Of a stretch of DNA of 64,000 nucleotides, positions 17,621-26,209 are shown piece after piece. Made by a program: the position numbers and the translations under genes. Source of the stretch: Chitinophaga qingshengii (GTDB lineage Bacteria; Bacteroidota; Bacteroidia; Chitinophagales; Chitinophagaceae); assembly GCF_014529935.1 (NCBI RefSeq), contig NZ_JACVFC010000001.1, forward strand, positions 1,178,001 through 1,242,000, given 5' to 3'. The stretch's first letter is position 1. Every line of letters starts with the position of its first letter. Below the pieces are notes generated by a model, which had not been told where the DNA came from, ran no database searches, and worked only from the letters and a program-made list of their open reading frames with translations.

Positions 17621-17643
17621 TTCGCTATTGTAACAGGAAAAGA

Positions 17644-18504
17644 TTAGTTGGCTGGTTTCTCCAGTAATTTGAAGAACTGATCCAGTTGCGGCAGGATCAC
17701 GATCCTGGTCCGGCGGTTAGCGGCACGTCCTTCCGGCGTATCATTGGATGCTACCGGCTGGAATTCGCTGCGGCCCGCTGCCGTCATCCTCGCAGCTGGT
17801 ATCTGATACTGGTTCTGCAGAATACGTACCACAGAAGTCGCTCTCTTCACGCTCAGGTCCCAGTTGTCGAGCAATACATTCGGACGGTAAGGCACGTTAT
17901 CGGTGTGACCTTCCACCATAAACTCAATTTCAGGCTGATTGATCAGTACTTTGGCTACTTTGCCCAGTACATCTTTCGCCCTGTCGGTAACGTCGTAGCT
18001 ACCGCTCTTAAACAGCAGTTTATCAGAGATGTCAATATACACCACCCCTTTTTCTACCTTAATGTTGATGTCTTTATCGTCCATATTACCGATCGCTCCT
18101 TTCAGGTTCATCACCAGTTGCATGTTGAGGGAGTCTTTACGGGAAATGGCAGACTGCAGGTCTTTAATATAAGCATCTTTTGCACCGATGTTATCCAGTG
18201 ATTTTTTAATGCTTTCCGCCTGTGAATTGGATATAACGGACAGCTCTTTCAGGTGTTCCAGCATCTGTGAATTGTTGCTTTTCAACTGTGTCTGTTGTTC
18301 CTGCAGGTTGTCCATCTTGTCTTTGTAGGCAGCTGCAGCTCTGGCGGCTTCTTCTTCACATCTTTTGCGCTGGTTCTCGCTTGACCTGTACAGACTGTCC
18401 AACCGGGCATATCTTGCCTCCGATTCTCTCAGTTTCCTGGGTGCAGAGCAGGATGCCATGATGGTAATCAGTGCCACAGGTAAGGCTAAGTGTACTATCC
18501 TCAT
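17644..18504 (-). CDS. OmpA/MotB-domain lipoprotein
   Basis: A 286-residue envelope protein. The N-terminus MRIVHLALPVALITIMASCS is a lipoprotein signal with cysteine 19 as the lipid site. Residues about 25-130 are charged heptad-like helices, so a coiled coil is expected. The C-terminal OmpA domain carries LLFKSGSYDVTDRAKDVL, MVEGHTDNVP and NWDLSVKRATSVVRIL, which bind peptidoglycan. It should anchor the outer membrane to the cell wall. The start at 18504 is chosen because it gives a proper lipobox; the longer frame adds an unlikely hydrophobic lead. It has its own terminator at 17585-17620. Confidence 0.87.
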   Translation of the reverse strand: MRIVHLALPVALITIMASCSAPRKLRESEARYARLDSLYRSSENQRKRCEEEAARAAAAYKDKMDNLQEQQTQLKSNNSQMLEHLKELSVISNSQAESIKKSLDNIGAKDAYIKDLQSAISRKDSLNMQLVMNLKGAIGNMDDKDINIKVEKGVVYIDISDKLLFKSGSYDVTDRAKDVLGKVAKVLINQPEIEFMVEGHTDNVPYRPNVLLDNWDLSVKRATSVVRILQNQYQIPAARMTAAGRSEFQPVASNDTPEGRAANRRTRIVILPQLDQFFKLLEKPAN

Positions 18505-18791
18505 AAAATAGATTTTAAATAAAATTAATCTAACAAATAAAATATATAAAAATTGGCAGAGGTTCAATGGAGGATGCACGAAAATAACAAATAACAAGCC
18601 GAAGAATACAGGCATTAAGGAATTCTAATACAGTTGCATTAAACTAGTTTTTCATATCTTCAGTTAACCCCTGTAAATTCAATTCCTTAAATGAACCCAT
18701 AAAAAAAAGTTAATATTATACTAATAACAAGTAACTTGGCAACCAGACGTATATTGCTGATATCTATTTTCCATTAATTGCTGTAAAATGT

Positions 18792-19817
18792 ATGAGAAAG
18801 GTGGTTTCTTCGGGTCAACCAACAATAAAGGAAATTGCAAAAAGGCTGAATATCTCTGTATCTACCGTATCAAGGGCTTTACATGACCATCACAGTATAG
18901 GATTGAAAACCAAAGCCAGGGTAAAAGAACTGGCTGCGGAACTGAATTATGAGCGAAATCAGACAGCTGTTTATTTTCAGCAGGGGAAAACTTTTACCAT
19001 CGGTATCCTGTTACCAGAACTGTCTGAAGCCTTCTTTTCCAGTGCTATCAGTGGTATAGAAGATACCGCCTACAGTAATAATTACACCGTGTTGCTGGGA
19101 CAGTCGCACGACGACGAAGACCGGGAAAAACAGATCATACAGAGTATGAAACAACACCGGGTAGACGGTTGCATTGTATCTATCGGAAAAAATACCCGTA
19201 ACTACGAACATTTTGAAATGCTGCGCCAGGCCCGCATTCCGGTGGTCTTTTTTGACCGGGTGCCCGACCTGCCTAATATCCATGCGGTTTCAGTTAACCT
19301 GGAATCAGGCACGATACAAGCGGTAGATTTCCTGCTGAAAAAAGGTCACCGCGTTATTGGTATGATCAACGGTCCGGAACAGCTGGTAGCCAGCAAGGAA
19401 AGAGCCACCGGCTACATCAAAGCCCTGCGCAAACACCGCCTCAAATACGACCCGGAACTGATTGTCAACGCCGACCTCACTGCTGCCGGCACCGACAGCG
19501 CGATGGAATACCTGCTGTCCCTGAAAAGAAAAGTGACGGCCATAGTTACCTTCAACGACTACGTGGCCATGGATGCGGTACAATACGCCCTTAAAAGAAA
19601 ACTGGAAATAAATAAAGACATTACTTTTGTATCTTACGCCAATACGCCGGTCAGCGGATACACTGCTTTCCCACCAGCTGCCTCGGTAGAACAATTCCCC
19701 TATGAACAGGGACAGGCGGCTACAAATATGTTGTTGTCGCTGCTGAATGGAGAGCATCCGTTGAACGACTATACCAATACTATTATGGAGTCTCAACTGG
19801 TGATACATAACCGGTAA
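18792..19817 (+). CDS. LacI family transcriptional regulator
   Basis: A 341-residue LacI/GalR regulator. The helix-turn-helix is at TIKEIAKRLNISVSTVSRAL (residues 11-30), followed by hinge-region residues LNYERNQTAVYFQQGKT. A periplasmic-binding-protein-like ligand domain follows, with TIGILLPELSEAFFSSAI and the effector-proximal FVSYANTPVSGY. This type usually senses a sugar or its derivative. An unusual double operator lies 157 bp downstream of its stop, before the SGNH hydrolase gene, making that gene the obvious target. Autoregulation was not evident, since no matching palindrome was seen before its own start. Confidence 0.88.
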   Translation: MRKVVSSGQPTIKEIAKRLNISVSTVSRALHDHHSIGLKTKARVKELAAELNYERNQTAVYFQQGKTFTIGILLPELSEAFFSSAISGIEDTAYSNNYTVLLGQSHDDEDREKQIIQSMKQHRVDGCIVSIGKNTRNYEHFEMLRQARIPVVFFDRVPDLPNIHAVSVNLESGTIQAVDFLLKKGHRVIGMINGPEQLVASKERATGYIKALRKHRLKYDPELIVNADLTAAGTDSAMEYLLSLKRKVTAIVTFNDYVAMDAVQYALKRKLEINKDITFVSYANTPVSGYTAFPPAASVEQFPYEQGQAATNMLLSLLNGEHPLNDYTNTIMESQLVIHNR

Positions 19818-19973
19818 AACCGGTCTTATTTTGGCGATAACCTTGCCACAGTAGAGCACCGTGGCACAGGCTAATCGACCTCATTGTTCGCTGTTCTGTA
19901 ATTGCTGCTTTTGGAGCTATCTATTTTCTGTAATTGCACCACTATTTTAGAGAATTCTTTTCATATTCCGCGT

Positions 19974-20010
19974 ACGCAAACGCTTGCGTTATCCGCGCAA
20001 GCGTTTGCGT
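19974..20010 (+). promoter_or_regulatory. Twin LacI-type operator upstream of the SGNH hydrolase
   Basis: Bases 19974-19988 and 19996-20010 form a perfect 15-bp inverted repeat with a 7-nt spacer. Each arm is itself an imperfect palindrome with a central CG (CGCAAACGCTTGCG and CGCAAGCGTTTGCG), the hallmark of LacI-family sites. The two centres are 21 bp apart, two helical turns, so two dimers would sit on one face. A TATCTTG sequence at 20048-20054 may be the -7 box. Confidence 0.75.
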
Positions 20011-20078
20011 AACACCTCAAAAACGTGCTTTTCTCTCTCTTTTCCTGTATCTTGTCCGGTGCTAACCAATAATCACGT

Positions 20079-21167
20079 ATGATGAACAAAACGATGCTAT
20101 CCCTGACAGCACTGCTATTATGCTGCTGCAGCCTCTTTGCTCAAACGCCCACTCCCCTTGTTTACCACGATGCGATGGAATTTCCTGTGATCGGAAAATA
20201 CCACGGCGAACACAACTACAACCGGTTGCCCGCGAAATATGAAAAAACTGTCCGGCCTGTTGTCTGGAACCTGAGCCGCAACGCCGCCGGTATTGCCATC
20301 CGCTTCCGTACCAATGCTACCACTATCGGCGCCCGCTGGAAAGTACTCAACAACACATCCCTGAATCACATGACAGCCACCGGCGTGAGAGGCCTCGATC
20401 TTTATGCACTGGTGGGTGATAAATGGCAGTTCGTTAACAGCGCTATCCCGGAAAATAGTTTCAACTCTGAACGTACCATCCTCAAAAAAGGGGATGGCGC
20501 CTGGCGCGAATACGTGCTGTTCCTCCCCCTCTACGATGGTGTAGATTCACTCGCTATCGGTGTGAATGCCGGTGCGGCAATCGAAAAACCACAGCAGTCC
20601 CTGCTGATGGATAAAAAACCAATTGTATACTACGGCAGCAGCATCGCACAGGGCGGCTGCGCTACCCGTCCGGGTATGGCCTATACCAATATCCTCGCAC
20701 GTCAACTGCAACGCCCGATCGTTAACCTCGGTTTCAGCGGCAACGGCATGTTTGAAACAGCCGTCGGCGAAGCGATCTGTGAAACAGACCCTTCCCTCAT
20801 TGTGATCGATTGTAATCCGAATACGGCGCCTGAACTGATACATGAGCGCGCAGTAAAGCTGGTAGAGCAAATACGCGCCTGTAAACCGCAAATACCACTA
20901 TTGCTGGTGGAGAACTTCACGTATGAGCATGCTTACTTTGAAAAAGACATCATGGACATCGTATACCGCAAAAGAGCGGAACTGAAAAAAGCCTACGACG
21001 ATCTGAAGAAAGCCGGCGTTAAAAACCTGCACTACCTGGGCGGCGAAGGTTTCCTGGGCGATGACCATGAAGGCACGGTAGATGGTGTACACCCTACCGA
21101 TGTAGGCATGGAGCGCTTTGCAGCGCATATCTATCCTACGCTGCGTAAACTTACCAAAGGCCAATAA
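20079..21167 (+). CDS. Secreted SGNH/GDSL hydrolase
   Basis: A 362-residue protein with a signal peptide (MLSLTALLLCCCSLFA). An N-terminal beta-sandwich region (about 25-175) resembles the SGNH_hydro_N domain. The SGNH core follows, with the nucleophile in YYGSSIAQGG (Ser about residue 189), the second block in NLGFSGNGMF, the third in DCNPNT and the catalytic Asp-His in DGVHPTD. Relatives are carbohydrate esterases, often deacetylases of polysaccharides. The gene is single, and the twin LacI operator 69 bp upstream implies sugar-responsive control by the neighbouring regulator. The substrate is not known. Confidence 0.83.
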   Translation: MMNKTMLSLTALLLCCCSLFAQTPTPLVYHDAMEFPVIGKYHGEHNYNRLPAKYEKTVRPVVWNLSRNAAGIAIRFRTNATTIGARWKVLNNTSLNHMTATGVRGLDLYALVGDKWQFVNSAIPENSFNSERTILKKGDGAWREYVLFLPLYDGVDSLAIGVNAGAAIEKPQQSLLMDKKPIVYYGSSIAQGGCATRPGMAYTNILARQLQRPIVNLGFSGNGMFETAVGEAICETDPSLIVIDCNPNTAPELIHERAVKLVEQIRACKPQIPLLLVENFTYEHAYFEKDIMDIVYRKRAELKKAYDDLKKAGVKNLHYLGGEGFLGDDHEGTVDGVHPTDVGMERFAAHIYPTLRKLTKGQ

Positions 21168-21174
21168 TGTTTAT

Positions 21175-21243
21175 ATGCCGGATGATCATGTTGACATATG
21201 TTAATTTCTCTATTTAATGAATGTTAAAATTATCATCCGGCAT
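21175..21243. repeat. 12-bp inverted repeat downstream of the SGNH hydrolase
   Basis: ATGCCGGATGAT (21175-21186) is the exact reverse complement of ATCATCCGGCAT (21232-21243), with an AT-rich 45-nt spacer between. No T-run follows, so it is not a normal terminator; it may stabilise the mRNA end or bind a protein. Confidence 0.5.
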
Positions 21244-21401
21244 TAGCTCTCTCATCCTTGCTAATGCCCACGTCAAGCCCTCGTCCCTCACCCGGCTGAT
21301 TTTGCCTCCTACCCGTTCCAGCCCCGTCCTGCGCAGTTATCCGGCCAAATGAGCGAACTTTATAAGGCAAAAAATCTATTCATCTACAAAATCTTAAGAT
21401 T

Positions 21402-21839
21402 ATGAAAAAGATGATGATTTATCTGTTAGCCACAGGAATTGGTGTGTTTGCAGCTGTTCCTTCCCATGCCGGCGATACCATGCACCGGCACAGGACAAAA
21501 GAGGAAAGACGGGAAGCGAGAGCCGAAAGGAAGGAAGCCAGGGCTGAAAAAAGAGAGGCAAAAAGAAGCGGTATGGTCATGCACAATGACATGGCCAGTC
21601 CAATGCCATCCACTACCAACAATACCATGCGGTATCCAGAGGCAGCATTGCCGGTAATGGAAGACTACATTCCTTCCAATATTATGTCCAATCTGAAAAC
21701 AACCTACGGCTCAGATCTGTATGATATTACTTCCATGAAATGCACCAGTGGAAGTGATTGTTATACGGTACGCGTTATCAAAAATGGCGTTGTACAATCT
21801 TTCGTAGTAAATGCGGATGGTAATACTGTTGTACAATAA
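21402..21839 (+). CDS. Small secreted basic protein of unknown function
   Basis: A 145-residue protein with a signal peptide (MIYLLATGIGVFAAVPSHAG). A highly charged helix made of imperfect KEERREAR/AERKEAR repeats follows (about 30-55), then a low-complexity Met/Pro/Thr linker. The compact C-terminal region (about 85-145) includes MKCTSGSDCYTVRVIKNG. The last part resembles small PepSY-like or BON-like secreted folds in outline only; I do not recognise a family. It is monocistronic, with its own terminator at 21861-21897. Confidence 0.65.
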   Translation: MKKMMIYLLATGIGVFAAVPSHAGDTMHRHRTKEERREARAERKEARAEKREAKRSGMVMHNDMASPMPSTTNNTMRYPEAALPVMEDYIPSNIMSNLKTTYGSDLYDITSMKCTSGSDCYTVRVIKNGVVQSFVVNADGNTVVQ

Positions 21840-21860
21840 CAGTTTTATTATCTCCTGTTC

Positions 21861-21897
21861 AACAACCTGACCGGCACCGGCCAGGTTGTTGTTTTTT
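21861..21897 (+). terminator. Intrinsic terminator after the small secreted protein
   Basis: AACAACCTG (21861-21869) pairs with CAGGTTGTT (21882-21890) around a GC-rich loop, followed by GTTTTTT. Confidence 0.85.
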
Positions 21898-21975
21898 ACC
21901 CTTCCTGTAGTTTTATCGTTTCCTTGTTTTTTAGTTTATATATTGGGCGCCAGTATTTATTTTAAACCCACGATA

Positions 21976-22644
21976 GTGAAAAAGAAATTTCTTGTACTCG
22001 GTAGCCTGATCCTGGCTTTTTGCAGTGCTATGGCCACTCCGGCGGATAGCATCCGGATCAAGGGCATACCCTATCCCTGTAGCTGGATTAACACACCGCA
22101 AAACTTTAATGTGGCTGGAGACAGCCTCACCATCACCGCCGCCAATGGCTCCGATTTTTACAATTATCCCGGCGGTAATTACAACATCGCCACGGCGCCT
22201 ATCCTTACCTTCAAACCGGATGAGAATTTCGTGCTCACCGCTAAAATCAGGGTGGATTTCAAAAAAACATATGACGGCGGCGCTATCTATGTGATGGCGG
22301 ATTCCACACAATACATCAAATTCCTCTTTGAAAACAGCCACTACGGAAAATTCGCAGTCTGCTCCGGGGTAACCAACACCTATACGGACGACAGCAACAA
22401 TGCCACCACTATTAAAAATGAAGTATACTTCCGGCTGGCGAAATCAGGGAATATGTTCGGCCTTTTTTATTCTCCCGAAGGGAAAACCTGGGAAGCCATA
22501 CGCCTGGTCAATTTTGTACCCAAGGCACCCATCAGAATAGGCTTCTCCTCCCAATCACCACTGGGGGAAAACTGTACCAGTGTTTTTTCAGAAATCACTT
22601 ACACACCCGGCACCTTTAAAGATGCTAAAACGGGCGGTATGTAG
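21976..22644 (+). CDS. Secreted DUF1349 (concanavalin-like) protein
   Basis: A 222-residue protein with a lectin-like beta-sandwich pattern, including FYNYPGGNYNIATAPIL, LTAKIRVDF, YDGGAIYVM and the late motif RIGFSSQSPLGENC, as in DUF1349 proteins. The frame is open from 21886, but that ATG falls inside the preceding terminator. The GTG at 21976 begins a good signal peptide (KKKFLVLGSLILAFCSAMA), so I use it. DUF1349 is thought to bind or process glycans; no catalytic residues are established. The stop codon lies inside the left arm of a long palindrome shared with the convergent peptidase gene. Confidence 0.78.
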   Translation: MKKKFLVLGSLILAFCSAMATPADSIRIKGIPYPCSWINTPQNFNVAGDSLTITAANGSDFYNYPGGNYNIATAPILTFKPDENFVLTAKIRVDFKKTYDGGAIYVMADSTQYIKFLFENSHYGKFAVCSGVTNTYTDDSNNATTIKNEVYFRLAKSGNMFGLFYSPEGKTWEAIRLVNFVPKAPIRIGFSSQSPLGENCTSVFSEITYTPGTFKDAKTGGM

Positions 22645-22809
22645 TCTCGCAAAGGCGCAAAGCAGCAAAGCGCGCAAAGTTTTTTTGTTAAGATTAATAA
22701 GAAAGCAAAGGAGCGAAGATCAACATTTTGATTTTCGCTCCTTTGCTTTCTTAATATTCGCTTATATCATCTTTGCGCGCTTTGCTGCTTTGCGCCTTTG
22801 CGAGACTAC
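22641..22809. repeat. Nested 39-bp plus 19-bp palindrome between convergent genes
   Basis: The outer arms (22641-22679 and 22771-22809) are perfect 39-bp inverted copies built from GCAAAG/GCGCAAAG units. The inner arms (22699-22717 and 22734-22752) are a perfect 19-bp pair. The TAG stop of the DUF1349 gene lies in the left outer arm and the TAG stop of the peptidase gene in the right one. It should act as a bidirectional transcription end; its regularity also suggests a propagated repeat. Confidence 0.85.
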
Positions 22810-24980
22810 TTCAGCTGTGCATCAAAATAATCAGTGATCTTCTGCATTAAATGCACCCTGTCTTTACCCAGCACATTATGCAGATGGCCAGGGTATACAA
22901 AATAATCTACCTGTACACCATTATCTACGCAGGCTCTCAGGAAGTTGATGGAATGCTGCCAAACCACTACGTTGTCATTGGTACCATGAATCAGCATCAG
23001 ATGTCCTTTCAGGTTTTTGGTTTGGGTAAGCAGATTGGAATTGGCATAACCTTCCGGATTCTGCTGCGGTGTATCCATATAACGTTCGGTATACATCACT
23101 TCATACATGCTCCAGTCAATCACCGGTCCGCCGGCTACCGCCGCCTGAAACACGCCGGGATGGCGCAACATCAGCGATGTAGTCATAAAGCCGCCGAAGC
23201 TCCAGCCATGTACGCCCATCTTCTGTTGATTTACATAGGGTAATGATTTCAGGTAGGCGACACCCTGCAGCTGATCATTCATTTCCACGGTGCCCAACTG
23301 CCGGAAAGTAGCCTGCTCAAAAGCCATACCCCGGTTGGCACTGCCCCGGCCATCCATGGTAAATACGATATAACCACGTTGTGCCATATACTCGTACCAC
23401 AAATTACCACTGGCAGGGAACGTATTACGGATCAACTGTACATTAGGCCCGTTATATAAATACACGATCACCGGATACTGACGGGTGCTGTCAAAATTCA
23501 ATGGCAGTATCAGTTTACCGTAAAGCGGGGTACCATCATCGGCCTTCAGCGTTACCTGCCTGATTTCCGGCCGTTTGAAATTTTTCAATGGATCTTCCGC
23601 CTTCAGGATAGTCTCCTGGTATTTGCCGTTTAAGCCGGTAATCACCGCGGAGGAAGGCGCATCTTTGGAGGTGTAGGCATCCAGCACATAATCACCTTTA
23701 CCACTTACCTGTATGTCGTGCCATCCCGCTGCCTGGTCCAAACGACGCATGGCAGCGGTTTTCAGGTTAACGGCATAGGCATGTTTTTCCATCGGGCTTT
23801 CTTTTGCCGCGGTGATAATTATTTCATTACCAGCGCTATAAAAACCTTGTAATTCATTCACTACCCAGGCGCCTTTGGTCAGCTGTTTCTGTAACTGTCC
23901 GGCAGTGTTGTAAAGATATAAGTGCGTATAGCCGTCACGGTCACTCCACCAGATAAACTGATCGGGTTTGCCCGGCACAAAAGTCAACGGGTGAGAAGGA
24001 TGTACATATTTGGGATCCGTTTCTTCAAAAAGGGTTTTGACCAGTTCACCGGTAGTGGCGCTGTATTGATTCAGCCACAGGTGGTTCTGGTCCCTGTTGA
24101 GCAAGGCTACGTAAACAGACTGCTGGTCAGGCGCCCAGGTAACGCAGGTCAGGTAATGATCCGCCTCCCCTGTTGTTTTCAGGAAGATAGTTTTACGGGT
24201 AGAAGGCTGATATATGCCTAATGTAACTTCGTGGGATTTACCGCCGGCCATGGGATACTTGATAATATTGGCATGTGCAGGCACTACTGACCAGTCGATA
24301 ACCGGATAATCATTTACCATCCGTTGGTCCATCCGGTAAAAAGCAACGAGATCACCCTGCGGAGAAAAGAAAATACCCTTATCGATGCCAAACTCTTCAC
24401 GGTGCACACTTTTACCGTTCACGATGTTGATATCTGTATCCTGGGTGATAGGCTGTTCCTGTCCGTCTGCAGTACGCAGGAAAAGATTATTCTTAACAGT
24501 ATAGGCTATTTGGCGGCTTTTAGGATTCACCGTTACATTTTCCACGCCTTCGGGCAGCGTGCACCAGTTGCTGAAAGAGATCATCCGGTCGGTTACCGTG
24601 CCGCCGTACAACACATTACCGATGGCGAACCAGGCATGGCTGTTGTCTGTCCAATGCAGGGCAGGCAAGGCACGCAGGGGGCGCTGGGAAAAAAGTTGCT
24701 GGTTGAGCGTGTTTAGCGTCAGCAGGGTATCAGTAGTGGGTAAGGCCCTGCCGCCTAATACGGTGTATTTCACCCAGTATTGCTGGCCGTTGGCAGCTAT
24801 AGCCCTGGTATAGGCGTTTTCACCGGGCAACCATTCAAACTGTTTCAATCGTTCCGGCGCCAGTTCTGCACGCAGCCCGTTGGTGGCCTGTGCCATGGTG
24901 TACATCTGCTGCTGGGCATGTGCGTATTGCGCACCGCCAGCCATACAACCTGTCAAAAGCAATATCAATCCTCTTTTCAT
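22806..24980 (-). CDS. Dipeptidyl peptidase IV-like S9 peptidase
   Basis: A 724-residue secreted serine peptidase. The signal peptide is GLILLLTGCMAGGAQYAHAQ. Residues about 60-470 form the DPP-IV-type beta-propeller. The C-terminal alpha/beta-hydrolase has the nucleophile Ser594 in GWSFGGFM, Asp669 in HGTNDNVV and His701 in YPGHLHNV. It should cleave Xaa-Pro dipeptides from peptide N-termini in the periplasm. A -7 box TACATTTG (25006 to 24999) lies 18 bp before the ATG, so the leader is short. Its stop codon lies within the 39-bp palindrome shared with the convergent DUF1349 gene. Confidence 0.9.
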   Translation of the reverse strand: MKRGLILLLTGCMAGGAQYAHAQQQMYTMAQATNGLRAELAPERLKQFEWLPGENAYTRAIAANGQQYWVKYTVLGGRALPTTDTLLTLNTLNQQLFSQRPLRALPALHWTDNSHAWFAIGNVLYGGTVTDRMISFSNWCTLPEGVENVTVNPKSRQIAYTVKNNLFLRTADGQEQPITQDTDINIVNGKSVHREEFGIDKGIFFSPQGDLVAFYRMDQRMVNDYPVIDWSVVPAHANIIKYPMAGGKSHEVTLGIYQPSTRKTIFLKTTGEADHYLTCVTWAPDQQSVYVALLNRDQNHLWLNQYSATTGELVKTLFEETDPKYVHPSHPLTFVPGKPDQFIWWSDRDGYTHLYLYNTAGQLQKQLTKGAWVVNELQGFYSAGNEIIITAAKESPMEKHAYAVNLKTAAMRRLDQAAGWHDIQVSGKGDYVLDAYTSKDAPSSAVITGLNGKYQETILKAEDPLKNFKRPEIRQVTLKADDGTPLYGKLILPLNFDSTRQYPVIVYLYNGPNVQLIRNTFPASGNLWYEYMAQRGYIVFTMDGRGSANRGMAFEQATFRQLGTVEMNDQLQGVAYLKSLPYVNQQKMGVHGWSFGGFMTTSLMLRHPGVFQAAVAGGPVIDWSMYEVMYTERYMDTPQQNPEGYANSNLLTQTKNLKGHLMLIHGTNDNVVVWQHSINFLRACVDNGVQVDYFVYPGHLHNVLGKDRVHLMQKITDYFDAQLK

Positions 24981-25095
24981 CCTTACATTTTAAGGTTCCA
25001 AATGTAAAGAATTACGAGGTATGCACCGCCGTTAGGGGAGCTATGCGGACAAATATCAGGATAAAAGGAGGAAAAGATGTGGGGTGGACGGGGTA

Positions 25096-26049
25096 TCAAC
25101 CTTTATTCATCACCAGGTTGCGTTGTATCCATTCTCTCTCTTCAGGCAATAGGTATTCCGCCCTCTTTTCAGTGATCCAGGAGAAAGTCTTTTTCACTTC
25201 GCTTTTAACAGTACGGAAACGGAACAAAAATTCCATGCCCAGCATCAGGTCAGTAAAGCCGTTTTTGAAAGTTTCCAGCGAAAGGCGGCCACTGGTGCGT
25301 CTTTTAGACAACAATTCTGTAATGCGGGTGATCACGGCCTGTATGGCGCTTTCATCTGCATACTTATAAATCGCCTCCATCGCTTCGGATTTCAGCTGAC
25401 CACGCAGCAGGCAGCGGGCGTAAAACAATGCTTCCTTCTCTTTCTCAATATCCGCGATGGTAGCAAATGCCAGTCCTTTTACATCCTGGCGGGGGTGTTC
25501 CAGCAAGCGTTTGAGAGCAGGGATACTTTTTTTGGTCGCTACTTTATGCAGCAGTAATACTATATAATATATATCATATTCATTTACAGTCCTTTTTAAA
25601 AGATTTAACGCCCAGTCTTCTACGTTCGGGTTATTAGTACCCCGGAGGGCAAATAAAGCGGAGCGGCGCACATTGTTATTGAGCGACAAAGTATTGTTCA
25701 ACAGCGGGTCCAGGTTCATATAACCCGGAATCTGCGGACCACGTTCCAGGTCCTGCTGAATAGCGGTTATCATATCCGGCTCCTGTTCTATCCGCAGGCG
25801 GTCCAGCATAAACCGGATCACTTCCGGATCATTGGTATTCCTGGAAAGCTGAATAATAATAAATCCGGCGGCACGACGTTTTTCCTTGTCTGTTTCTGTA
25901 GTGATATATTGGTACAGAATCGGCACGTAGGCATGATTGGCCAGCTGTTCGGCCTCCCGGAGCGCCTGCCAGCTGATGGTTTGGGTGTCGTTCAACTGTT
26001 CCGAGCGGTCGCATATACGTGTGACAAGGTTAATGAGATAATCATTCAT
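25096..26049 (-). CDS. HEAT-repeat protein of unknown function
   Basis: A 317-residue, almost entirely helical protein with several HEAT-like pairs, such as EKRRAAGFIIIQLSR, NNVRRSALFALRGT, KSIPALKRLLEHPRQDVKGLAFATI and LKSEAMEAIYKYADESAIQAVI. There is no signal peptide and no catalytic motif, so it is probably a cytoplasmic scaffold or adaptor. It is divergent from the dihydroorotase-like operon, with 160 bp between the starts. I cannot assign a partner. Confidence 0.7.
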   Translation of the reverse strand: MNDYLINLVTRICDRSEQLNDTQTISWQALREAEQLANHAYVPILYQYITTETDKEKRRAAGFIIIQLSRNTNDPEVIRFMLDRLRIEQEPDMITAIQQDLERGPQIPGYMNLDPLLNNTLSLNNNVRRSALFALRGTNNPNVEDWALNLLKRTVNEYDIYYIVLLLHKVATKKSIPALKRLLEHPRQDVKGLAFATIADIEKEKEALFYARCLLRGQLKSEAMEAIYKYADESAIQAVITRITELLSKRRTSGRLSLETFKNGFTDLMLGMEFLFRFRTVKSEVKKTFSWITEKRAEYLLPEEREWIQRNLVMNKG

Positions 26050-26155
26050 CCTGAGTTATTTTGATCTGCTATCCCACTGTTTTCAATTATCATACCAACC
26101 TGAACAAAACCGGAAAAGGGCCGCAGGAGGGCTTCATCAATTAACAGTTTTATGT

Positions 26156-26163
26156 TACATTTG
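26156..26163 (+). promoter_or_regulatory. -7 box of the heptose/glycosylation operon
   Basis: TACATTTG matches TAnnTTTG and lies 46 bp before the ATG of the dihydroorotase-like gene. No convincing TTTG is seen at the -33 position. No other terminator or promoter was found across the next nine genes. Confidence 0.6.
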
Positions 26164-26209
26164 CCCCTGTATTTTTGGACAGGTTTTGATACTGAATAGA
26201 ACGTAAAGC

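Noticed and set aside
18615..18690. TTAAGGAATT inverted repeat upstream of the LacI gene
   Set aside because: Short, AT-rich and 56 bp apart; could be chance and does not resemble a LacI site.
19894..19937. 12-bp direct repeat TTCTGTAATTGC
   Set aside because: It occurs twice only, 32 bp apart, with no link to the operator spacing; not enough to call a site.
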